From assembly GCF_002000125.1 (NCBI RefSeq), contig NZ_MLHH01000017.1:1-64000 (forward strand): a DNA stretch of 64,000 nt, written 5' to 3'. Shown piece after piece: positions 46,571-58,679 of this stretch. The notes beneath the pieces are model-generated. The model had not been told where the DNA came from. It saw only the letters and a program-made list of their open reading frames with translations, and ran no database searches. Made by a program: the position numbers and the translations under genes. This DNA is from Rodentibacter heidelbergensis (lineage in GTDB: Bacteria; Pseudomonadota; Gammaproteobacteria; Enterobacterales; Pasteurellaceae). How positions within the stretch are numbered: the stretch's first letter is position 1; the number at the start of each line of letters is the position of its first letter.

Positions 46571-47869
46571 CTATTTATCGTTTCTATCAATGCTACTTGG
46601 ATCAAACCTTTGGAAAGAAGGTAAACGATCTGTAATCGGTTTGTCCAATTCGCTACGATATTCTTCCGGTTTTGGGCTTACCTCTTGAGAGTAAGAAGAA
46701 ATTGGCTCAGGTCGTTTTAAAGAGCCGCCCAATGAATTCGGTGTTCTTAATTCAATCGGTTTGCCACTTTCATTCGGATACGTTCTAGGATCTGGGTTCG
46801 GCATCGTTTTTTGCAGCTGAATGGTTTCATTAGGTGCAATTTCGCCCAAGCCTGTCGCAACAATCGTCACACGAATTTCATCACTCATTTCCGGCACTAA
46901 GGTTGTTCCCACCACAATAGTGGCATCTTCTGATGCAAAACTGTGAATGGTATCCCCCACCACATTGAATTCATCAAAAGCAATATCAAAACCACCGGTA
47001 ATATTGATTAAGATACCCTTCGCATTGGTTAAATCGACTTTTTCCAATAAATCGTTACGAACTGCAATTCTTGCGGCTTCTTCTGCTCTTCCCTCACCCG
47101 GTGCGCCTTTTGCCGAACCAAAGCCAATCATTGCTTGGCCCATTTCAGACATAACGGTTCTCACATCGGCAAAGTCCACGTTAATCATACCCGGTGAGGT
47201 GATCATATCGGAAATACCCATCACGGAGTTACGCAATACATCATTCGCAGCAGCAAAAGCATCAATTAATGTGGCATTTTTAGGGAGAACTTTTTGAATT
47301 TGCTGGTTTGGAATAATGATCATTGAGTCAACGTATTGTGCAAGATCCTTAATTCCCAACTCGGCAAATTGCATACGTTTTTTGCCTTCAAAGGCAAAAG
47401 GCTTAGTCACCACAGCGACAGTCAAAATACCCAATTCTTTTGCGACTTTTGCGACAACCGGCGCAGCACCTGTACCAGTACCGCCACCCATACCGGCAGC
47501 GATGAAAACCATGTCCGCCCCTTCGAGCATTTTACGGATTTCTTCTTGATCATCTTCCGCCGCTTTACGCCCAACATTCGGATTGGCACCGGCACCAAGG
47601 CCTTTTGTGGTAGCACCGCCAATTTGTACAGTTTGTTGAACTTGGCTTTTACGCAATGCCTGAGCATCAGTATTTACAGCATAGAAAATGATTTTCCCAT
47701 GCTCTTCACTGTCAAACGAATTTTCCCCAAGAAAGGTTCCGCCGATGTCTTGCTTAATCATATTCGCAACCATATGGTTAACAGCGTTGCCACCGCCGCC
47801 ACCAACACCGACCACTTTAATCAGTGCGCCTGATTGTTCTTCAAAATCACCGTAATCTGGGTATAACAT
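46571..47869 (-). CDS. ftsZ: Cell division GTPase FtsZ
   Basis: 432 residues. It forms the Z ring that drives cell division. The tubulin signature GGGTGTG is at 128-134 and the T7 synergy loop [11 protein letters not shown] follows. The frame is open 12 codons upstream, but the ATG at 47869 (MLYPDYGDF) has GGAGAACACAA before it. Compared with E. coli, about 20 residues ([20 protein letters not shown]) are inserted near 39-58 between helix H1 and strand S2. The C-terminal peptide [19 protein letters not shown] differs from the usual DIPAFLRK. From memory H. influenzae FtsZ shares both features, so they look lineage-specific. Confidence 0.97.
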   Translation of the reverse strand: MLYPDYGDFEEQSGALIKVVGVGGGGGNAVNHMVANMIKQDIGGTFLGENSFDSEEHGKIIFYAVNTDAQALRKSQVQQTVQIGGATTKGLGAGANPNVGRKAAEDDQEEIRKMLEGADMVFIAAGMGGGTGTGAAPVVAKVAKELGILTVAVVTKPFAFEGKKRMQFAELGIKDLAQYVDSMIIIPNQQIQKVLPKNATLIDAFAAANDVLRNSVMGISDMITSPGMINVDFADVRTVMSEMGQAMIGFGSAKGAPGEGRAEEAARIAVRNDLLEKVDLTNAKGILINITGGFDIAFDEFNVVGDTIHSFASEDATIVVGTTLVPEMSDEIRVTIVATGLGEIAPNETIQLQKTMPNPDPRTYPNESGKPIELRTPNSLGGSLKRPEPISSYSQEVSPKPEEYRSELDKPITDRLPSFQRFDPSSIDRNDK

Positions 47870-47953
47870 TTGTGTTCTCCGTTCCGCTAAATACTCTGCT
47901 AGCACATTAATAAAAGTTAAATTTTTCGTATTGTAGATGAAAAATCAAAATAA

Positions 47954-49231
47954 TCAAAATTCTGACCGCACTTTATTTGCAATTTTTTTAATTCCGCTCC
48001 AAATTGTTCCGAAGAGATTGCCCTCAGAATAATGATCGTTACCGATAAGGTCATCATCACTATTACTATGGCTATATTGCAATAATCCGACCACCGTTGA
48101 ATACTGTGGGCGATTCACATAATCCGTTAATCCGGTGATATTTAACGGGCTACCAATTCTCACCTGGCAACCAAACACTTCCATGGCACATTCTTTTAAA
48201 TCTTCAATTTGTGCTCCACCGCCTGTAATAACAACGCCGGCAATTAACTCAAATTTAATATGTTTGCGTTCTAAATCTGCTTTAAGTTTATCTAATTCGT
48301 CCTTCACAACGCCAAGAAGTTCCGTATAACGTGCTGCTGTAATTAAAGATAAATCACTTTTTGTCAGATATCGAGGGGCGCGACCGCCAATTCCCGCTAC
48401 TTCAATTTTTTTATCGCCATGTAAACGAGCCGGATAAATGGCACTGGCGTAATTCACTTTCACACGTTCAGCTTCCGCACGAGAAATCGTACAAGCGTGC
48501 GCAATATCATTGGTAACAATGTTGCCTGCATAAGGAATGACTTTACTAAAGCGTAATGCACCGTTTGTAAACACCATCACATTCATTGTGCCGGCACCAA
48601 AATCAATTAAACAAACGCCGAGATCTTTTTCATCTTCAGTTAGCACCGAGTGGGTTGCCGCAAAACCGGAAAACACTACTTTGTCTACTTGCAAGCCACA
48701 ACGTTCAACTGCTTTTTTCAAATTATTTTGCCAATCTTGATGGCAGGCAATTAAATGCACATGGGCATTTAAACGCACCCCTTGTAAGCCAAGAGGGTTT
48801 TTAATATTTAATTGGCGATCAACGGCATATTCTTGTGGAATAACGTGGAGTAAAGAAACCCCTTCCGGCAATTTAATCGTACTGGCGTTATATAGTGCAG
48901 AATCAATTTCCTCTTGGGTCACTTCCATTTCTCCAATGGGAACAAATCCGCTTTCATTTAAACTTTGAATATGCTCACCGGTAATTGCCAAGGTTACGCT
49001 CATAATTTGACAATCTGCCATAGACTCTGCTGCTTCAATCGCTCGTTGAATCGCATTAACCACCGCATCTAAATCGGTAATGCTTCCTCGATCAATCCCT
49101 TTTGAAGGGCAACTTCCCACACCAAGCACATTCACTACGCCATCGGGTAGCACTTCACCTACAACAGCCACTACTTTCGATGTGCCGACTTCCAGTCCGA
49201 CAATTGCTTTTGTTTCAACTACTTTTGCCAT
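47954..49231 (-). CDS. ftsA: Cell division protein FtsA
   Basis: 425 residues of the actin/HSP70 fold. It anchors FtsZ filaments to the membrane and recruits later divisome proteins. Phosphate-binding blocks [15 protein letters not shown] and [15 protein letters not shown], the 1C domain and [13 protein letters not shown] are all present. The C-terminal amphipathic membrane helix is [16 protein letters not shown]; an uptake sequence at 47965 encodes KVR inside that helix. It lies 84 bases before ftsZ. Confidence 0.97.
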   Translation of the reverse strand: MAKVVETKAIVGLEVGTSKVVAVVGEVLPDGVVNVLGVGSCPSKGIDRGSITDLDAVVNAIQRAIEAAESMADCQIMSVTLAITGEHIQSLNESGFVPIGEMEVTQEEIDSALYNASTIKLPEGVSLLHVIPQEYAVDRQLNIKNPLGLQGVRLNAHVHLIACHQDWQNNLKKAVERCGLQVDKVVFSGFAATHSVLTEDEKDLGVCLIDFGAGTMNVMVFTNGALRFSKVIPYAGNIVTNDIAHACTISRAEAERVKVNYASAIYPARLHGDKKIEVAGIGGRAPRYLTKSDLSLITAARYTELLGVVKDELDKLKADLERKHIKFELIAGVVITGGGAQIEDLKECAMEVFGCQVRIGSPLNITGLTDYVNRPQYSTVVGLLQYSHSNSDDDLIGNDHYSEGNLFGTIWSGIKKIANKVRSEF

Positions 49232-49254
49232 TTCTTTATTACACCCACTGAATT

Positions 49255-50019
49255 TTATTTCTCTACCATTCCGACTGCCGCTCCTGATTTATAGCGCAAA
49301 TCAACATAATCAATTCGCTTATTTTCAGAAACTTCAATTTGCGGATAAATTGTAACAAAACGTTCCAGTTTTGATTGCCATTCACCTCGTCCAAGTTTTA
49401 ACACGATATCATTATCAAGAGTCACTTGCCATGCCCCACGATCATCAATCGTTACCCCTTTTACGTTTAAATTTTTCGCTTTAAAATCCGAATAAATCTG
49501 GTTCCATGCTTCAAGCACTTTTGAACTTTGGTAATCAGGCCCCCCTAAATAAGGTAAGGTTTGGTTTTTCAAACGATCCATTGGCAACTGAAAAACCGTC
49601 CCATCTTTTGTAACAAATTCGGTTTTATTCCAAATCGCCACCGGTGTATATTCCGTTAACCAAATGCTCAAACGGTTTGGCCAAATTTTCCGAACAACCG
49701 CCCCTTTCACCCAAGGCAAGGTTTCCAATTGTGTTTGAATCGATTTCACATCTTGTCCCCAAAACCCTTTTAAGGTACCCATTTTAAGGAGCACATCATG
49801 CACATCCGCATAATCGGTAAATTCGGTTTTTCCCACAAGGGCATAGGCCGTGATAGGCTTAGAGTCAAAACGCTCCAGCCAATCCTGCCAATTTGAATAA
49901 ACAAAATAGCCCATTCCCACACACGCAAGTATTATCAACAAACGAAAAGGAATGAGGTATTTAAAAGGGGCTTCGCCATAGCGAACATTTTGCGTACTTT
50001 TGCGTTTCAGCACATTCAT
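49255..50019 (-). CDS. ftsQ: Cell division protein FtsQ
   Basis: 254 residues. A short cytoplasmic tail, one membrane helix (about 25-43, [20 protein letters not shown]), a periplasmic POTRA domain (about 55-125) and a beta domain follow the family plan. FtsQ forms the FtsQLB complex that activates septal peptidoglycan synthesis. Its ATG overlaps the TAA of ddl (TAATG), a coupling conserved in related dcw clusters. Confidence 0.94.
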   Translation of the reverse strand: MNVLKRKSTQNVRYGEAPFKYLIPFRLLIILACVGMGYFVYSNWQDWLERFDSKPITAYALVGKTEFTDYADVHDVLLKMGTLKGFWGQDVKSIQTQLETLPWVKGAVVRKIWPNRLSIWLTEYTPVAIWNKTEFVTKDGTVFQLPMDRLKNQTLPYLGGPDYQSSKVLEAWNQIYSDFKAKNLNVKGVTIDDRGAWQVTLDNDIVLKLGRGEWQSKLERFVTIYPQIEVSENKRIDYVDLRYKSGAAVGMVEK

Positions 50020-50939
50020 TACGCACTCAACTCCAGAATTTTCACCACCAATTGTTCAAAGGAAATCCCTACTGTCGCTGCAGATTTTGGAAACAAACTA
50101 TGGCTTGTCATTCCCGGATTGGTGTTCACTTCAACTAAACGAAAATCCCCTTTGGCATCACACATCACATCAATACGGCTCCAGCCACGACAGCCCACCG
50201 CATCATAAGCACGTTTTACCAATAAGGCTAATTCCTGTTCACGTTCAGGCGTTAAACCCGCTGGGCAGAAATATTGGGTATTATCGGAAAGATATTTCGC
50301 TTCATAATCGTAAAACTCACCCTCCGGTACAATGCGCACGGCAGGTAAGACTTGGCTATCCAATACCGGCACTGTCAACTCATCACCGGCAAGCCATTCT
50401 TCAATTAAAATCGTATTATCAAATTTAAGCGCAAATTCGACCGCACTTTTCAGCTCTTCCACCGCATTCACTTTTGTCAGCCCTACGCTCGATCCCTCCA
50501 AAGAAGGTTTCACCATTAACGGCAAGCCTAATTTTGCCACAACTGCTTGCGGATCTAATTGAGCGAAGGTTTCACGCGTCACCACTTCCATCTCCGCAAC
50601 CGGCAGACCAAAGGCTTTCCATAACATTTTTGTGCGCATTTTATCCATTGTTAGTGCCGAAGCCATCACACCGCAGCCGGTATAAGGTAAGCCGATTTGC
50701 TCTAACAATCCCTGCATGGTGCCGTCTTCCCCACCCCGACCGTGCAAAATATTAAAAGCCCGATCAAATCCATCCTTTTTCAGATTGGCTACGTTATATT
50801 CTTTCGGATCAATAGGATGCGCATTATAGCCTTGAGCAATCAATGCTTCTAACACGGCTTTCCCTGAGTTTAACGAAACCTCACGTTCGGCGGAAGTTCC
50901 CCCTAATAACACAGCGATTTTTTCTTGTTTTAAATTCAT
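50019..50939 (-). CDS. ddl: D-alanine-D-alanine ligase
   Basis: 306 residues of the ATP-grasp superfamily, DdlB type. It makes D-Ala-D-Ala for the pentapeptide. [23 protein letters not shown] at the start and [22 protein letters not shown] are diagnostic, and [20 protein letters not shown] holds the metal and D-Ala sites. [25 protein letters not shown] with Tyr and the omega loop indicates D-Ala rather than D-lactate specificity. An uptake sequence is at 50440. Confidence 0.97.
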   Translation of the reverse strand: MNLKQEKIAVLLGGTSAEREVSLNSGKAVLEALIAQGYNAHPIDPKEYNVANLKKDGFDRAFNILHGRGGEDGTMQGLLEQIGLPYTGCGVMASALTMDKMRTKMLWKAFGLPVAEMEVVTRETFAQLDPQAVVAKLGLPLMVKPSLEGSSVGLTKVNAVEELKSAVEFALKFDNTILIEEWLAGDELTVPVLDSQVLPAVRIVPEGEFYDYEAKYLSDNTQYFCPAGLTPEREQELALLVKRAYDAVGCRGWSRIDVMCDAKGDFRLVEVNTNPGMTSHSLFPKSAATVGISFEQLVVKILELSA

Positions 50940-51017
50940 TTTTATCCCATTCTTCTTTTGTTTTGATTGATTTTTAAATATGAACGATTTAATCCTACGT
51001 CCATTTTTTTATGCTTT

Positions 51018-52445
51018 TTAATCTTCCCAAGAGGCTGCCAAATTGCGAGAAATTTTGCTCACACTTCCAGCACCCTGTGCCAATACCAAATCGCCATCTT
51101 GGATAATTTGATCAAGCACATCACCCAATTGTTCCGTATCAGATACTAAAATAGGATCAACTTTCCCCAAATTACGGATTGAACGACAAAGGGCTTTGCT
51201 ATCCGCCCCAACAATCGGTGCTTCGCCTGCGGCATAAACGTCTAACATAATCAACGCATCAACCTGCGAAAGCACTTGAACAAAATCATCAAATAAATCA
51301 CGGGTTCGTGAATAACGATGAGGTTGGAAAATCATCACAACACGTTTGCCCGCCCAGCCTTCACGCGCGGCTTTAATCGTTACCCCCACCTCTGTCGGGT
51401 GATGTCCATAATCGTCTACTAAGCGAACTTTACCATTCGGACGAATAAACTCACCCAATTGATCGAAACGGCGTCCGGCGCCTTGGAAATCGGCTAGTGC
51501 CGTTAAAATCGCTTCATTTTCAATGCCCTCTTCCTTTGCGACCGCAAGGGCTGCGGTGGCATTTAAGGCATTATGTTTACCCGGTACATTTAATAACACA
51601 TTAATTCGTTCACCATTTGGACAAATCACCGAATAATGCCCTTGGAAGCCGGTTTGTTCATAATCTTCAATACGGTAATCCGCCTGCTCACTAAAGCCAT
51701 AGGTTACCACTTGGCGCCCGACTTTCGGGGTGAGTTCCATTAACACGGGATCATCGGCACACATCACCGCCAAACCGTAAAAAGGTAAATTATGCAAAAA
51801 CTTCACATAAGTGGCTTTCATTTTCTCAAAATCGCCCTCATAGGTTTCCATATGATCAGGCTCCATATTAGTTACCACCGATACCATCGGCTGTAAATGT
51901 AAAAATGAGGCATCACTTTCATCTGCTTCTGCAATTAAATAACGGCTTGCACCAAGGTGGGCATTTTTCCCTGCCGATTTCACCAATCCCCCATTAACAA
52001 AGGTCGGATCTAATTTTGCTTGGGTATAAATCATGGAAATCATTGCGGTTGTTGTGGTTTTTCCATGGGTGCCGGCAATGGCAATACCATGACGGAAACG
52101 CATAATTTCCGCCAACATCTGTGCACGCTGAATCACAGGAATACGGTTTTGTTTTGCCGCAACCAGTTCCGGATTATCTTCATTAATCGCACTCGACACC
52201 ACTACTACGCTTGCCCCGTCAATATTGTCGGCAGAATGACCGATAAAAACTCTTGCTCCCGCTTGGGCAAGATGTTGAGTGACCGGCCCCTCTGCAATAT
52301 CCGAACCGGAAATTCGATATCCCTCATTTAACAATATTTCAGCAATACCACTCATTCCCGCACCGCCAATACCAATAAAATGAATTTGCTGAACTCGGCG
52401 CATTTCAGGAATAATTTTTCTAATTTCCTCGTGAGAATGTTTCAT
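51018..52445 (-). CDS. murC: UDP-N-acetylmuramate-L-alanine ligase
   Basis: 475 residues, Mur ligase fold in three domains. It attaches L-Ala to UDP-MurNAc, the first peptide addition. [17 protein letters not shown] is the Rossmann-like start, [14 protein letters not shown] the P-loop, and [10 protein letters not shown] and [13 protein letters not shown] the ADP/substrate blocks. It lies between murG and ddl. A 78-bp gap to ddl holds no visible gene. Confidence 0.97.
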   Translation of the reverse strand: MKHSHEEIRKIIPEMRRVQQIHFIGIGGAGMSGIAEILLNEGYRISGSDIAEGPVTQHLAQAGARVFIGHSADNIDGASVVVVSSAINEDNPELVAAKQNRIPVIQRAQMLAEIMRFRHGIAIAGTHGKTTTTAMISMIYTQAKLDPTFVNGGLVKSAGKNAHLGASRYLIAEADESDASFLHLQPMVSVVTNMEPDHMETYEGDFEKMKATYVKFLHNLPFYGLAVMCADDPVLMELTPKVGRQVVTYGFSEQADYRIEDYEQTGFQGHYSVICPNGERINVLLNVPGKHNALNATAALAVAKEEGIENEAILTALADFQGAGRRFDQLGEFIRPNGKVRLVDDYGHHPTEVGVTIKAAREGWAGKRVVMIFQPHRYSRTRDLFDDFVQVLSQVDALIMLDVYAAGEAPIVGADSKALCRSIRNLGKVDPILVSDTEQLGDVLDQIIQDGDLVLAQGAGSVSKISRNLAASWED

Positions 52446-52526
52446 CTTTTTTCTTTTCCTTTAACCCTTTAGAAAAATTTCCGCCTATTCTAAAAGTGCG
52501 GTCAAAAATTCCAAAGAATATTTACA

Positions 52527-53585
52527 TTATTTTGCATTTTCAATAATCACTTCGGCAACACGTTGTGCAGCCAATGGGGTGGCCATCGTTTTCGCTTTTA
52601 TTGCCATGGTTAACAGTTCATCTCGAGTGAAATTTTGTAAATAGTCAATTAACACGTCCGGGCTGAGATCCGCCTGCTCCACAATTTTCGCCGCACCCAC
52701 ATCAGCGAGGTATTTCGCATTCAGGTATTGCTGTCTGTCTTTGTGTTGGAATGGGACAAAAATTGCCGCTGCCCCCACCGCCGCAAGCTCACATACGGTT
52801 AAAGCACCGGAGCGACAAATCACCACATCAGCCCAAGCATAGGCTTCCGCCATATCATCAATAAACTCGGTGATCTGCACTTGTGAGGCATATTCGCCAT
52901 AAAGCGCCGCCACCTCATCGACCATGCCTTTTCCGACCTGATGACGAACCGTTAATTTCTCTGCAAGCGGAACGACCACTTTCGGTAAGGTTTGATTTAA
53001 TACTCTAGCCCCTTGGCTGCCGCCAACCACTAATACTCTTAATTTTTCATCACGCAATGCAAAGCGTTCTTGCGGTTCTGGTTTATCAAAAAACGCTTGA
53101 CGAACAGGGTTTCCCACCACTTCTGCATGGGGAAAGGCCTTTGGAAAGCCTTGTAATACTCGGGTTGCAATTTTCGCCAACCATTGATTAGTAAGCCCTG
53201 CAATGGCATTTTGTTCATGTAAAATAATCGGCACACCACAAAGTTTGGCGGCCACACCACCCGGGCCTGAAACATAACCGCCCATGCCTAATACGGCATC
53301 AGGCTTTTCCTCTTGAATTATTTTTTTCGCCTGAAGCACGGCGCGTAAAATCGCATAAGGTGCACCAAGCAGTGCTTTTATGCCCTTACCACGAAGACCT
53401 GAAATTTGAATAAAACAAATTGGGATCCCATGTTGAGGGACCAGTTGGGCTTCCATTCGATCTTTTGTGCCTAACCAACAAATAGCCCATCCTTGTTTTT
53501 GTAAGGTTTGAGCCACCGCAATGGCAGGGAAAATATGTCCGCCTGTGCCACCTGCCATCACTAATAATTTTTTCTGTTTATTCAT
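52527..53585 (-). CDS. murG: UDP-GlcNAc:lipid I N-acetylglucosaminyltransferase
   Basis: 352 residues, GT-B glycosyltransferase (family GT28). It converts lipid I to lipid II on the inner face of the membrane. The G-loops [17 protein letters not shown] and [17 protein letters not shown], plus [11 protein letters not shown] and [15 protein letters not shown] for UDP-GlcNAc binding, are clear. It follows ftsW by 8 bases. The 81-bp gap to murC holds an uptake sequence at 52494. Confidence 0.97.
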   Translation of the reverse strand: MNKQKKLLVMAGGTGGHIFPAIAVAQTLQKQGWAICWLGTKDRMEAQLVPQHGIPICFIQISGLRGKGIKALLGAPYAILRAVLQAKKIIQEEKPDAVLGMGGYVSGPGGVAAKLCGVPIILHEQNAIAGLTNQWLAKIATRVLQGFPKAFPHAEVVGNPVRQAFFDKPEPQERFALRDEKLRVLVVGGSQGARVLNQTLPKVVVPLAEKLTVRHQVGKGMVDEVAALYGEYASQVQITEFIDDMAEAYAWADVVICRSGALTVCELAAVGAAAIFVPFQHKDRQQYLNAKYLADVGAAKIVEQADLSPDVLIDYLQNFTRDELLTMAIKAKTMATPLAAQRVAEVIIENAK

Positions 53586-53593
53586 TGTTATTC

Positions 53594-54778
53594 CTAATCA
53601 TCACGCAAACGTGCCTGCCCACCCCGTTGTAAACGGTTTTCGTGGTCAATGCGAAGCAAAATACCGATGGTTGCCGACATAATAATAATACTTGAACCAC
53701 CATAACTCACTAATGGGAAGGTCAACCCTTTGGTTGGCAACATCCCCAGTGCCATACCTAAATTGACAAAGCCTTGGAAGAAAATCCAAAACCCGATGCC
53801 AAAGGCAAAAAATCCCCGGAAACGCTGTTCTAATTGTAAGGATTCACGACCAATTTTTAGGGTACGGAAAACTAATAGCCCAAGTAAAAACACCACGACT
53901 AAAATCCCAATAAAGCCAAATTCCTCACCAATGATCGCCATAATAAAATCCGTGTGTGCTTCCGGTAAGTAGTCTAATTTTTGAATGGAATTGCCTAAGC
54001 CTTCACCGGTAATTTCCCCACGTCCGAATGCCATGAGGGAATTTGTCAGCTGAAATCCTGTGCCATAGGGATCTTTAAAGGGTTCTAAGAAGCCGGTAAA
54101 ACGTTTTAAACGATAAGAAGCCGAAATCACCAACCAAAAAAGCAATAAAGCACCGGTGCCGATCAAGGCTACGAATTGCCAAAAGTTCGCCCCGACAATA
54201 AATAGCATGCCAAAGGTCACTACAAACAACACCACCGTACTTCCTAAGTCCGGTTGTAGCAGTAAAAAGCCGCCCATTGCCCCCATCACAATAAAGGGTT
54301 TGAAAGCACTTAATTTATTTGACCGCACTTCATCATAACGGCGGGTAAAATAACTGGCTAAAAAGCATGTCAAAGCTAATTTTGCAAACTCTGCCGGTTG
54401 GAAATTCAAAATACCAAGGGAAATCCAACGTTTTGCCCCATTGACCGATGAACCCACAATCAACACGGCAATAAGTAAAGCAATAGCAAGGAAAAAGATT
54501 TTGGCATGCCACCTTTCCCATTTTGCCGTAGAGATTTGCATGGTGAAATAACAGGTCAAAAGAGAAAGAAATACATAAAATGCATCACGTTTTGCAAAAT
54601 AAAAGGCATCATTAAATAATCTTGAGCTGTAAGGGATAGAGGCTGAGGTTACCGCCACCAAACCAATGATTAATAGAATGATGAAAAGTAAGAATAACGC
54701 CCGATCATAGAGTAATCCCTGAGGCGTAATTCTTGTCCAGCGATCAAAGTTCTGTTTAATTTTCTGAATAAAATCCAT
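53594..54778 (-). CDS. ftsW: Septal peptidoglycan glycosyltransferase FtsW
   Basis: 394 residues with ten membrane helices, a SEDS family protein. It polymerises lipid II at the septum in partnership with FtsI. SEDS motifs seen are [33 protein letters not shown], the catalytic-Asp periplasmic loop [19 protein letters not shown], and LPLTG-like [18 protein letters not shown]. Transcribed between murD and murG. Confidence 0.96.
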   Translation of the reverse strand: MDFIQKIKQNFDRWTRITPQGLLYDRALFLLFIILLIIGLVAVTSASIPYSSRLFNDAFYFAKRDAFYVFLSLLTCYFTMQISTAKWERWHAKIFFLAIALLIAVLIVGSSVNGAKRWISLGILNFQPAEFAKLALTCFLASYFTRRYDEVRSNKLSAFKPFIVMGAMGGFLLLQPDLGSTVVLFVVTFGMLFIVGANFWQFVALIGTGALLLFWLVISASYRLKRFTGFLEPFKDPYGTGFQLTNSLMAFGRGEITGEGLGNSIQKLDYLPEAHTDFIMAIIGEEFGFIGILVVVFLLGLLVFRTLKIGRESLQLEQRFRGFFAFGIGFWIFFQGFVNLGMALGMLPTKGLTFPLVSYGGSSIIIMSATIGILLRIDHENRLQRGGQARLRDD

Positions 54779-54789
54779 GGTTTTGTAAA

Positions 54790-56100
54790 TTAATTTAATT
54801 TTGCTAAACGGATAAATTCTTCGCCACGTTTTTCAAAGGAAGCAAACTGATCAAGGCTTGCACAAGCCGGCGATAATAAAACAATATCCCCTTTTTTGAG
54901 GGTTGGACGTAAAAAGCCGATTGCCTGTTCCATAGTGTCAAATAAATGACTTTGTGCTGAAAGCGCTGCTAACAAAGCACCGTCCCGACCAAAACAATAG
55001 CAAATAATGTGCGGTTGGTTAACCAAGGTTGCCAATTCTGAAAAATCGGCGCCTTTGCCGTCCCCACCTAATAATAAGTGCAGTTTACCTTCTACAAATA
55101 AACCGGTAAGTGCGGCGACCGTACTGCCCACATTGGTTGCTTTAGAATCGTTAATCCAACGTACCCCTTTTTCTTGATACGCCAATTGAAATCGGTGATC
55201 CAACCCTTTAAATTGACGAAGTACGGTACGAATTGCATCTAAAGGAACGCACACTGCTTGTGCCAATGCGGTTGCGGCAAGAATATTCATGTAATTATGT
55301 CTCCCGACAAGCCCCACTTCTTCGCAAGCTAACAACACCTCGTCTTTCACCATTAAATATTGTTTGCCTTCTTCGGTTTTCAGCCAATAATCGGCATTGT
55401 GTTCGGCAAAGGACAAGCAGCGTTCGGCTTGGTTTTCCCCTTCGCCGAAAGTGAGTGGATCTTCCTTATTGACGACAGCAACGGCAGCATTGTGATAAAT
55501 CCGTAATTTGGCATGACGATACGCTGCTAAATTCTCATAACGGTCCATATGATCTTCTGTCACATTCAACACCGTTGCCGCCGCTGCTTTTAAGTGATAG
55601 GTGGTTTCTAATTGAAAACTGGATAATTCCAGCACATAAAGATCATGGGGTTCTGTCAACAAAGAGAGTGCAGGGATACCGATATTCCCCCCCATCCCCA
55701 CCTTTACACCGGCCGCTTTTGCCATTTCATATACCAGTGTAGTGACGGTACTTTTACCATTTGAACCGGTAACCGCCACAATAGGTTTGGTTGCTGCACG
55801 GCAGAATAATTCAATATCTCCAATCACTTCCACGCCGTTGGAAAGTGCGGTCTGAATTTCCGCTGTTTTTACCGAAAGCCCCGGGCTGATGATAATCATA
55901 TCGCTTTCGTTTAGCCATTGTTGATTTAAGCCACCGGTATGGAGAGGAATAATCGGAGATAATTGGTCTGCACCCGGCGGATTTTGTCTGGTATCAATCA
56001 CCCGAATGTTGGCATGCTGAGATTGAAGGTAGTCCACACAGGATAACCCTGTTTTGCCTAGTCCGATAATCGTAATCGTTTTATTTTGGTAATTGTTCAT
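54790..56100 (-). CDS. murD: UDP-N-acetylmuramoyl-L-alanine-D-glutamate ligase
   Basis: 436 residues, Mur ligase. It adds D-Glu to UDP-MurNAc-L-Ala. ITIIGLGKTGLSCVDYL is the uridine-binding start, VTGSNGKSTVTTLVYEM the P-loop and NDSKATNVGSTVAAL the third-domain motif. LSPACASLDQFASFEKRGEEF closes it. Hairpin-containing 115-bp gap to mraY upstream. Confidence 0.97.
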   Translation of the reverse strand: MNNYQNKTITIIGLGKTGLSCVDYLQSQHANIRVIDTRQNPPGADQLSPIIPLHTGGLNQQWLNESDMIIISPGLSVKTAEIQTALSNGVEVIGDIELFCRAATKPIVAVTGSNGKSTVTTLVYEMAKAAGVKVGMGGNIGIPALSLLTEPHDLYVLELSSFQLETTYHLKAAAATVLNVTEDHMDRYENLAAYRHAKLRIYHNAAVAVVNKEDPLTFGEGENQAERCLSFAEHNADYWLKTEEGKQYLMVKDEVLLACEEVGLVGRHNYMNILAATALAQAVCVPLDAIRTVLRQFKGLDHRFQLAYQEKGVRWINDSKATNVGSTVAALTGLFVEGKLHLLLGGDGKGADFSELATLVNQPHIICYCFGRDGALLAALSAQSHLFDTMEQAIGFLRPTLKKGDIVLLSPACASLDQFASFEKRGEEFIRLAKLN

Positions 56101-56176
56101 TTTATTTTGTCTTTTTAATTCTGTTGAATGATTAAGTGCTGCAATTCCCTTTCTTTCCCATATAAAAGAAAGAAGG

Positions 56177-56203
56177 TCGCTCTTCCAAACATTGAAAGAG
56201 CGA
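56177..56203 (-). terminator. Hairpin between mraY and murD, possible partial terminator
   Basis: A perfect 8-bp stem TCGCTCTT / AAGAGCGA with an 11-base loop. Read on the minus strand it is followed by CCTTCTTTCTTTTATA, which is T-rich but interrupted. It may cause partial termination or RNA stabilisation within the dcw transcript. Confidence 0.35.
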
Positions 56204-56215
56204 GCATAAGAAAGA

Positions 56216-57298
56216 TTAACGGAGTTTTAAGGTGACAAGCCCCATGAGTACTAACATTAATGAAATAATCCAAAACCGTATAATCACTCTAGGTTCCGGC
56301 CAACCTTTTAATTCAAAGTGGTGATGAATCGGTGCCATTCGGAAAATTCGTTGCTTACGCAATTTGTAAGATCCCACTTGTAAGATTACTGAAAGGGCCT
56401 CAACCACAAAAACACCGCCCATAATCACCAATAAAAACTCTTGGCGAACCAAAATAGCTACCACGCCTAATGCACCACCTAATGCCAATGATCCCACATC
56501 GCCCATAAAGACTTGCGCAGGATAAGTATTAAACCAAAGAAAGCCCAACCCTGCGCCCACAATAGCCGTACAAAATACCACCACTTCAGAGCTATATTTA
56601 ATATAAGGAATATGCAAATATTCAGCAAAATTGATATTTCCTGTTGCCCATGCAATCAAGGCAAAAGCCCCTGCAACCAGCGATGTCGGCATAATGGCTA
56701 AACCATCTAATCCGTCAGTTAAATTCACGGCATTGCCGGTGCCCACAATCACAAAATAGGATAATACGATATAAAATAGCCCTAATTGAGGCATGATATC
56801 TTTAAAGAAAGGCACCACTAAACGGGTGGCATCCGTATCATGACCAAGCCAGTACAACCAAATAATCGCCGCAAGGGCAACCACCGACATCCAAAAATAT
56901 TTCCAACGGGCAATTAAGCCATCGGTATTTTTTCGTGTAATTTTGCGATAATCATCAACAAAACCGATTGCGCCATAGCCGAATAAGACAAATAAACAAA
57001 CCCAAATATAAGGATTGGCTAAATTAGCCCAAAGTAATGTACTCACCCCAATAGAAAAAAGGATCATAACCCCACCCATTGTTGGTGTTCCTTTTTTGGC
57101 AAAGTGACTTTCCGGCCCGTCGTTACGCACTTCTTGACCAAATTTTAAAATCTGTAAGCGTTTAATGACCTTGGGGCCTATCCAAAGAGAAATAAAAAGA
57201 GCGGTCAACAACGCAAGAATTGCACGCACTGTAATATATGAAATTGCGTTAAAAGCCGTTTCATAATGAACAAGAAATTCAGCAAGCCAAACTAACAT
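56216..57298 (-). CDS. mraY: Phospho-N-acetylmuramoyl-pentapeptide transferase
   Basis: 360 residues with ten membrane helices. It transfers phospho-MurNAc-pentapeptide to undecaprenyl phosphate, making lipid I. Catalytic Asp-rich motifs are GFVDDYRKI near 116 and [14 protein letters not shown] near 190; the HHH motif [13 protein letters not shown] is near 325. KKGTPTMGG is the start signature. Its start overlaps the end of murF by 7 bases. Confidence 0.97.
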   Translation of the reverse strand: MLVWLAEFLVHYETAFNAISYITVRAILALLTALFISLWIGPKVIKRLQILKFGQEVRNDGPESHFAKKGTPTMGGVMILFSIGVSTLLWANLANPYIWVCLFVLFGYGAIGFVDDYRKITRKNTDGLIARWKYFWMSVVALAAIIWLYWLGHDTDATRLVVPFFKDIMPQLGLFYIVLSYFVIVGTGNAVNLTDGLDGLAIMPTSLVAGAFALIAWATGNINFAEYLHIPYIKYSSEVVVFCTAIVGAGLGFLWFNTYPAQVFMGDVGSLALGGALGVVAILVRQEFLLVIMGGVFVVEALSVILQVGSYKLRKQRIFRMAPIHHHFELKGWPEPRVIIRFWIISLMLVLMGLVTLKLR

Positions 57299-58665
57299 TT
57301 AATTTTACCTTTTAATAAATCAATCACATCTTCCATTTTCATTGATCGGGAGCCTTTCCCTAGCACCACAACATCTTTATTTTGTTTTAATTGCGCCTCA
57401 ATCATTGGCACTAAAAAATCTGCCATTTCTTCTTTGTCGGTGAAGTGTTTGCCTAAAACAGCCTCAGAAATGACCGCACTTTCCTTACCAAAAGAACAAA
57501 CGAAATCTAAATTGGCCATTTTAGCGTATTGCCCCACTTTACGGTGAATCTCAAGGGAATTTTCGCCTAACTCTTTCATATCCCCCACACACAAAATTCG
57601 GAAAGCGGAATAATTTTTTAGTACATCAATAGCGGCACATAGCGAATCTTGATTCGCATTATAGGTATCATCTAATAAGAGCAAATGGTCATTGACTTGA
57701 ATAGGGAATAAACGCCCTTTGACTTGAGAACGTTGCTCTAAACCCTTTTTCACATCGGCTAAGGTTGCGCCCACATTCATAGCAAGTGCGGTTGCAGCCA
57801 ACGCATTTTTTACATTATGTGCACCTAAATAGGGTGAATGAATTTCGATCTTTCCTTGTGGCGAAACCAATGTAAAGTGCACACCTTGCTCATGGTATTG
57901 AATATGTTCAGCGTAAAAATCTTTTCCATTAAAATATTGAATGGTATGTTCACCAATTTCTTTATGCCAAATATCAAGATAATTATGTTCAGCATTAATA
58001 ATGGCGATGCCATTGGCGGTTAAACCACGGTAAATTTCACCTTTCGCTTGGGCAACGCCCATTAAAGAACCAAAGCCCTCCAAATGCGCTGGTGCCACAT
58101 TATTCACTAATGCCACATCAGGCTGTGCAAGCTGAGTAGTATAGGCAATTTCACCTTGATGATTTGCCCCAAGTTCAACGACGGCAAAACGGTGTTTTGG
58201 TTCTAAGCGTAACAAGGTGAGCGGTACCCCAATATCGTTATTGAAATTCCCTTGGGTAAAAAGCACCGCCTCAGGATTTCCGGCGGTGTGTTGCAAAATA
58301 CTTGCGGTCATCTCTTTTACCGTCGTTTTACCGGAAGACCCTGTCATCGCCACGGTATGCGGATTAATTTTTTCACGCAGCCACTTCGCCAATTGCCCTA
58401 ATGCTAAACGGGTATTCTCCACCACAAGTTGAGGAATCGAAATATCTTCATTCACTTGTTCAACGACCAAAGCGGTAGCACCCTGTGCCACCGCTTGGTG
58501 AAGATATTGATGGGCATCGAATTTCTCACCTTTTAAGGCGAAAAAAACATGATTGGGAACGGATAAACGGGTATCCGTATTGATATTTTCAATCGTCACT
58601 GCCTCATCACCGATTAATTCGGCATTTAACACTTGAGCCAGTTGCTGCGTGGTTAAATTAATCAT
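57292..58665 (-). CDS. murF: UDP-N-acetylmuramoyl-tripeptide-D-alanyl-D-alanine ligase
   Basis: 457 residues, Mur ligase. It adds the D-Ala-D-Ala made by Ddl. [18 protein letters not shown] is the P-loop, [12 protein letters not shown] and [17 protein letters not shown] are MurF-specific, and [16 protein letters not shown] ends it. Two uptake sequences lie inside, at 57473 and 57784. Overlaps mraY; preceded by murE after 14 bases. Confidence 0.97.
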   Translation of the reverse strand: MINLTTQQLAQVLNAELIGDEAVTIENINTDTRLSVPNHVFFALKGEKFDAHQYLHQAVAQGATALVVEQVNEDISIPQLVVENTRLALGQLAKWLREKINPHTVAMTGSSGKTTVKEMTASILQHTAGNPEAVLFTQGNFNNDIGVPLTLLRLEPKHRFAVVELGANHQGEIAYTTQLAQPDVALVNNVAPAHLEGFGSLMGVAQAKGEIYRGLTANGIAIINAEHNYLDIWHKEIGEHTIQYFNGKDFYAEHIQYHEQGVHFTLVSPQGKIEIHSPYLGAHNVKNALAATALAMNVGATLADVKKGLEQRSQVKGRLFPIQVNDHLLLLDDTYNANQDSLCAAIDVLKNYSAFRILCVGDMKELGENSLEIHRKVGQYAKMANLDFVCSFGKESAVISEAVLGKHFTDKEEMADFLVPMIEAQLKQNKDVVVLGKGSRSMKMEDVIDLLKGKIKC

Positions 58666-58679
58666 AACTTCAATTCAAT

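Noticed and set aside
46947-47833. Plus-strand open frames of 77-165 codons opposite ftsZ
   Set aside because: They are antisense to a highly conserved gene, have no ribosome binding sites and resemble no known family.
47870-47905. Longer FtsZ start
   Set aside because: The ATG at 47869 has a strong GGAGA site and matches the conserved MLYP start; the extra codons overlap that site.
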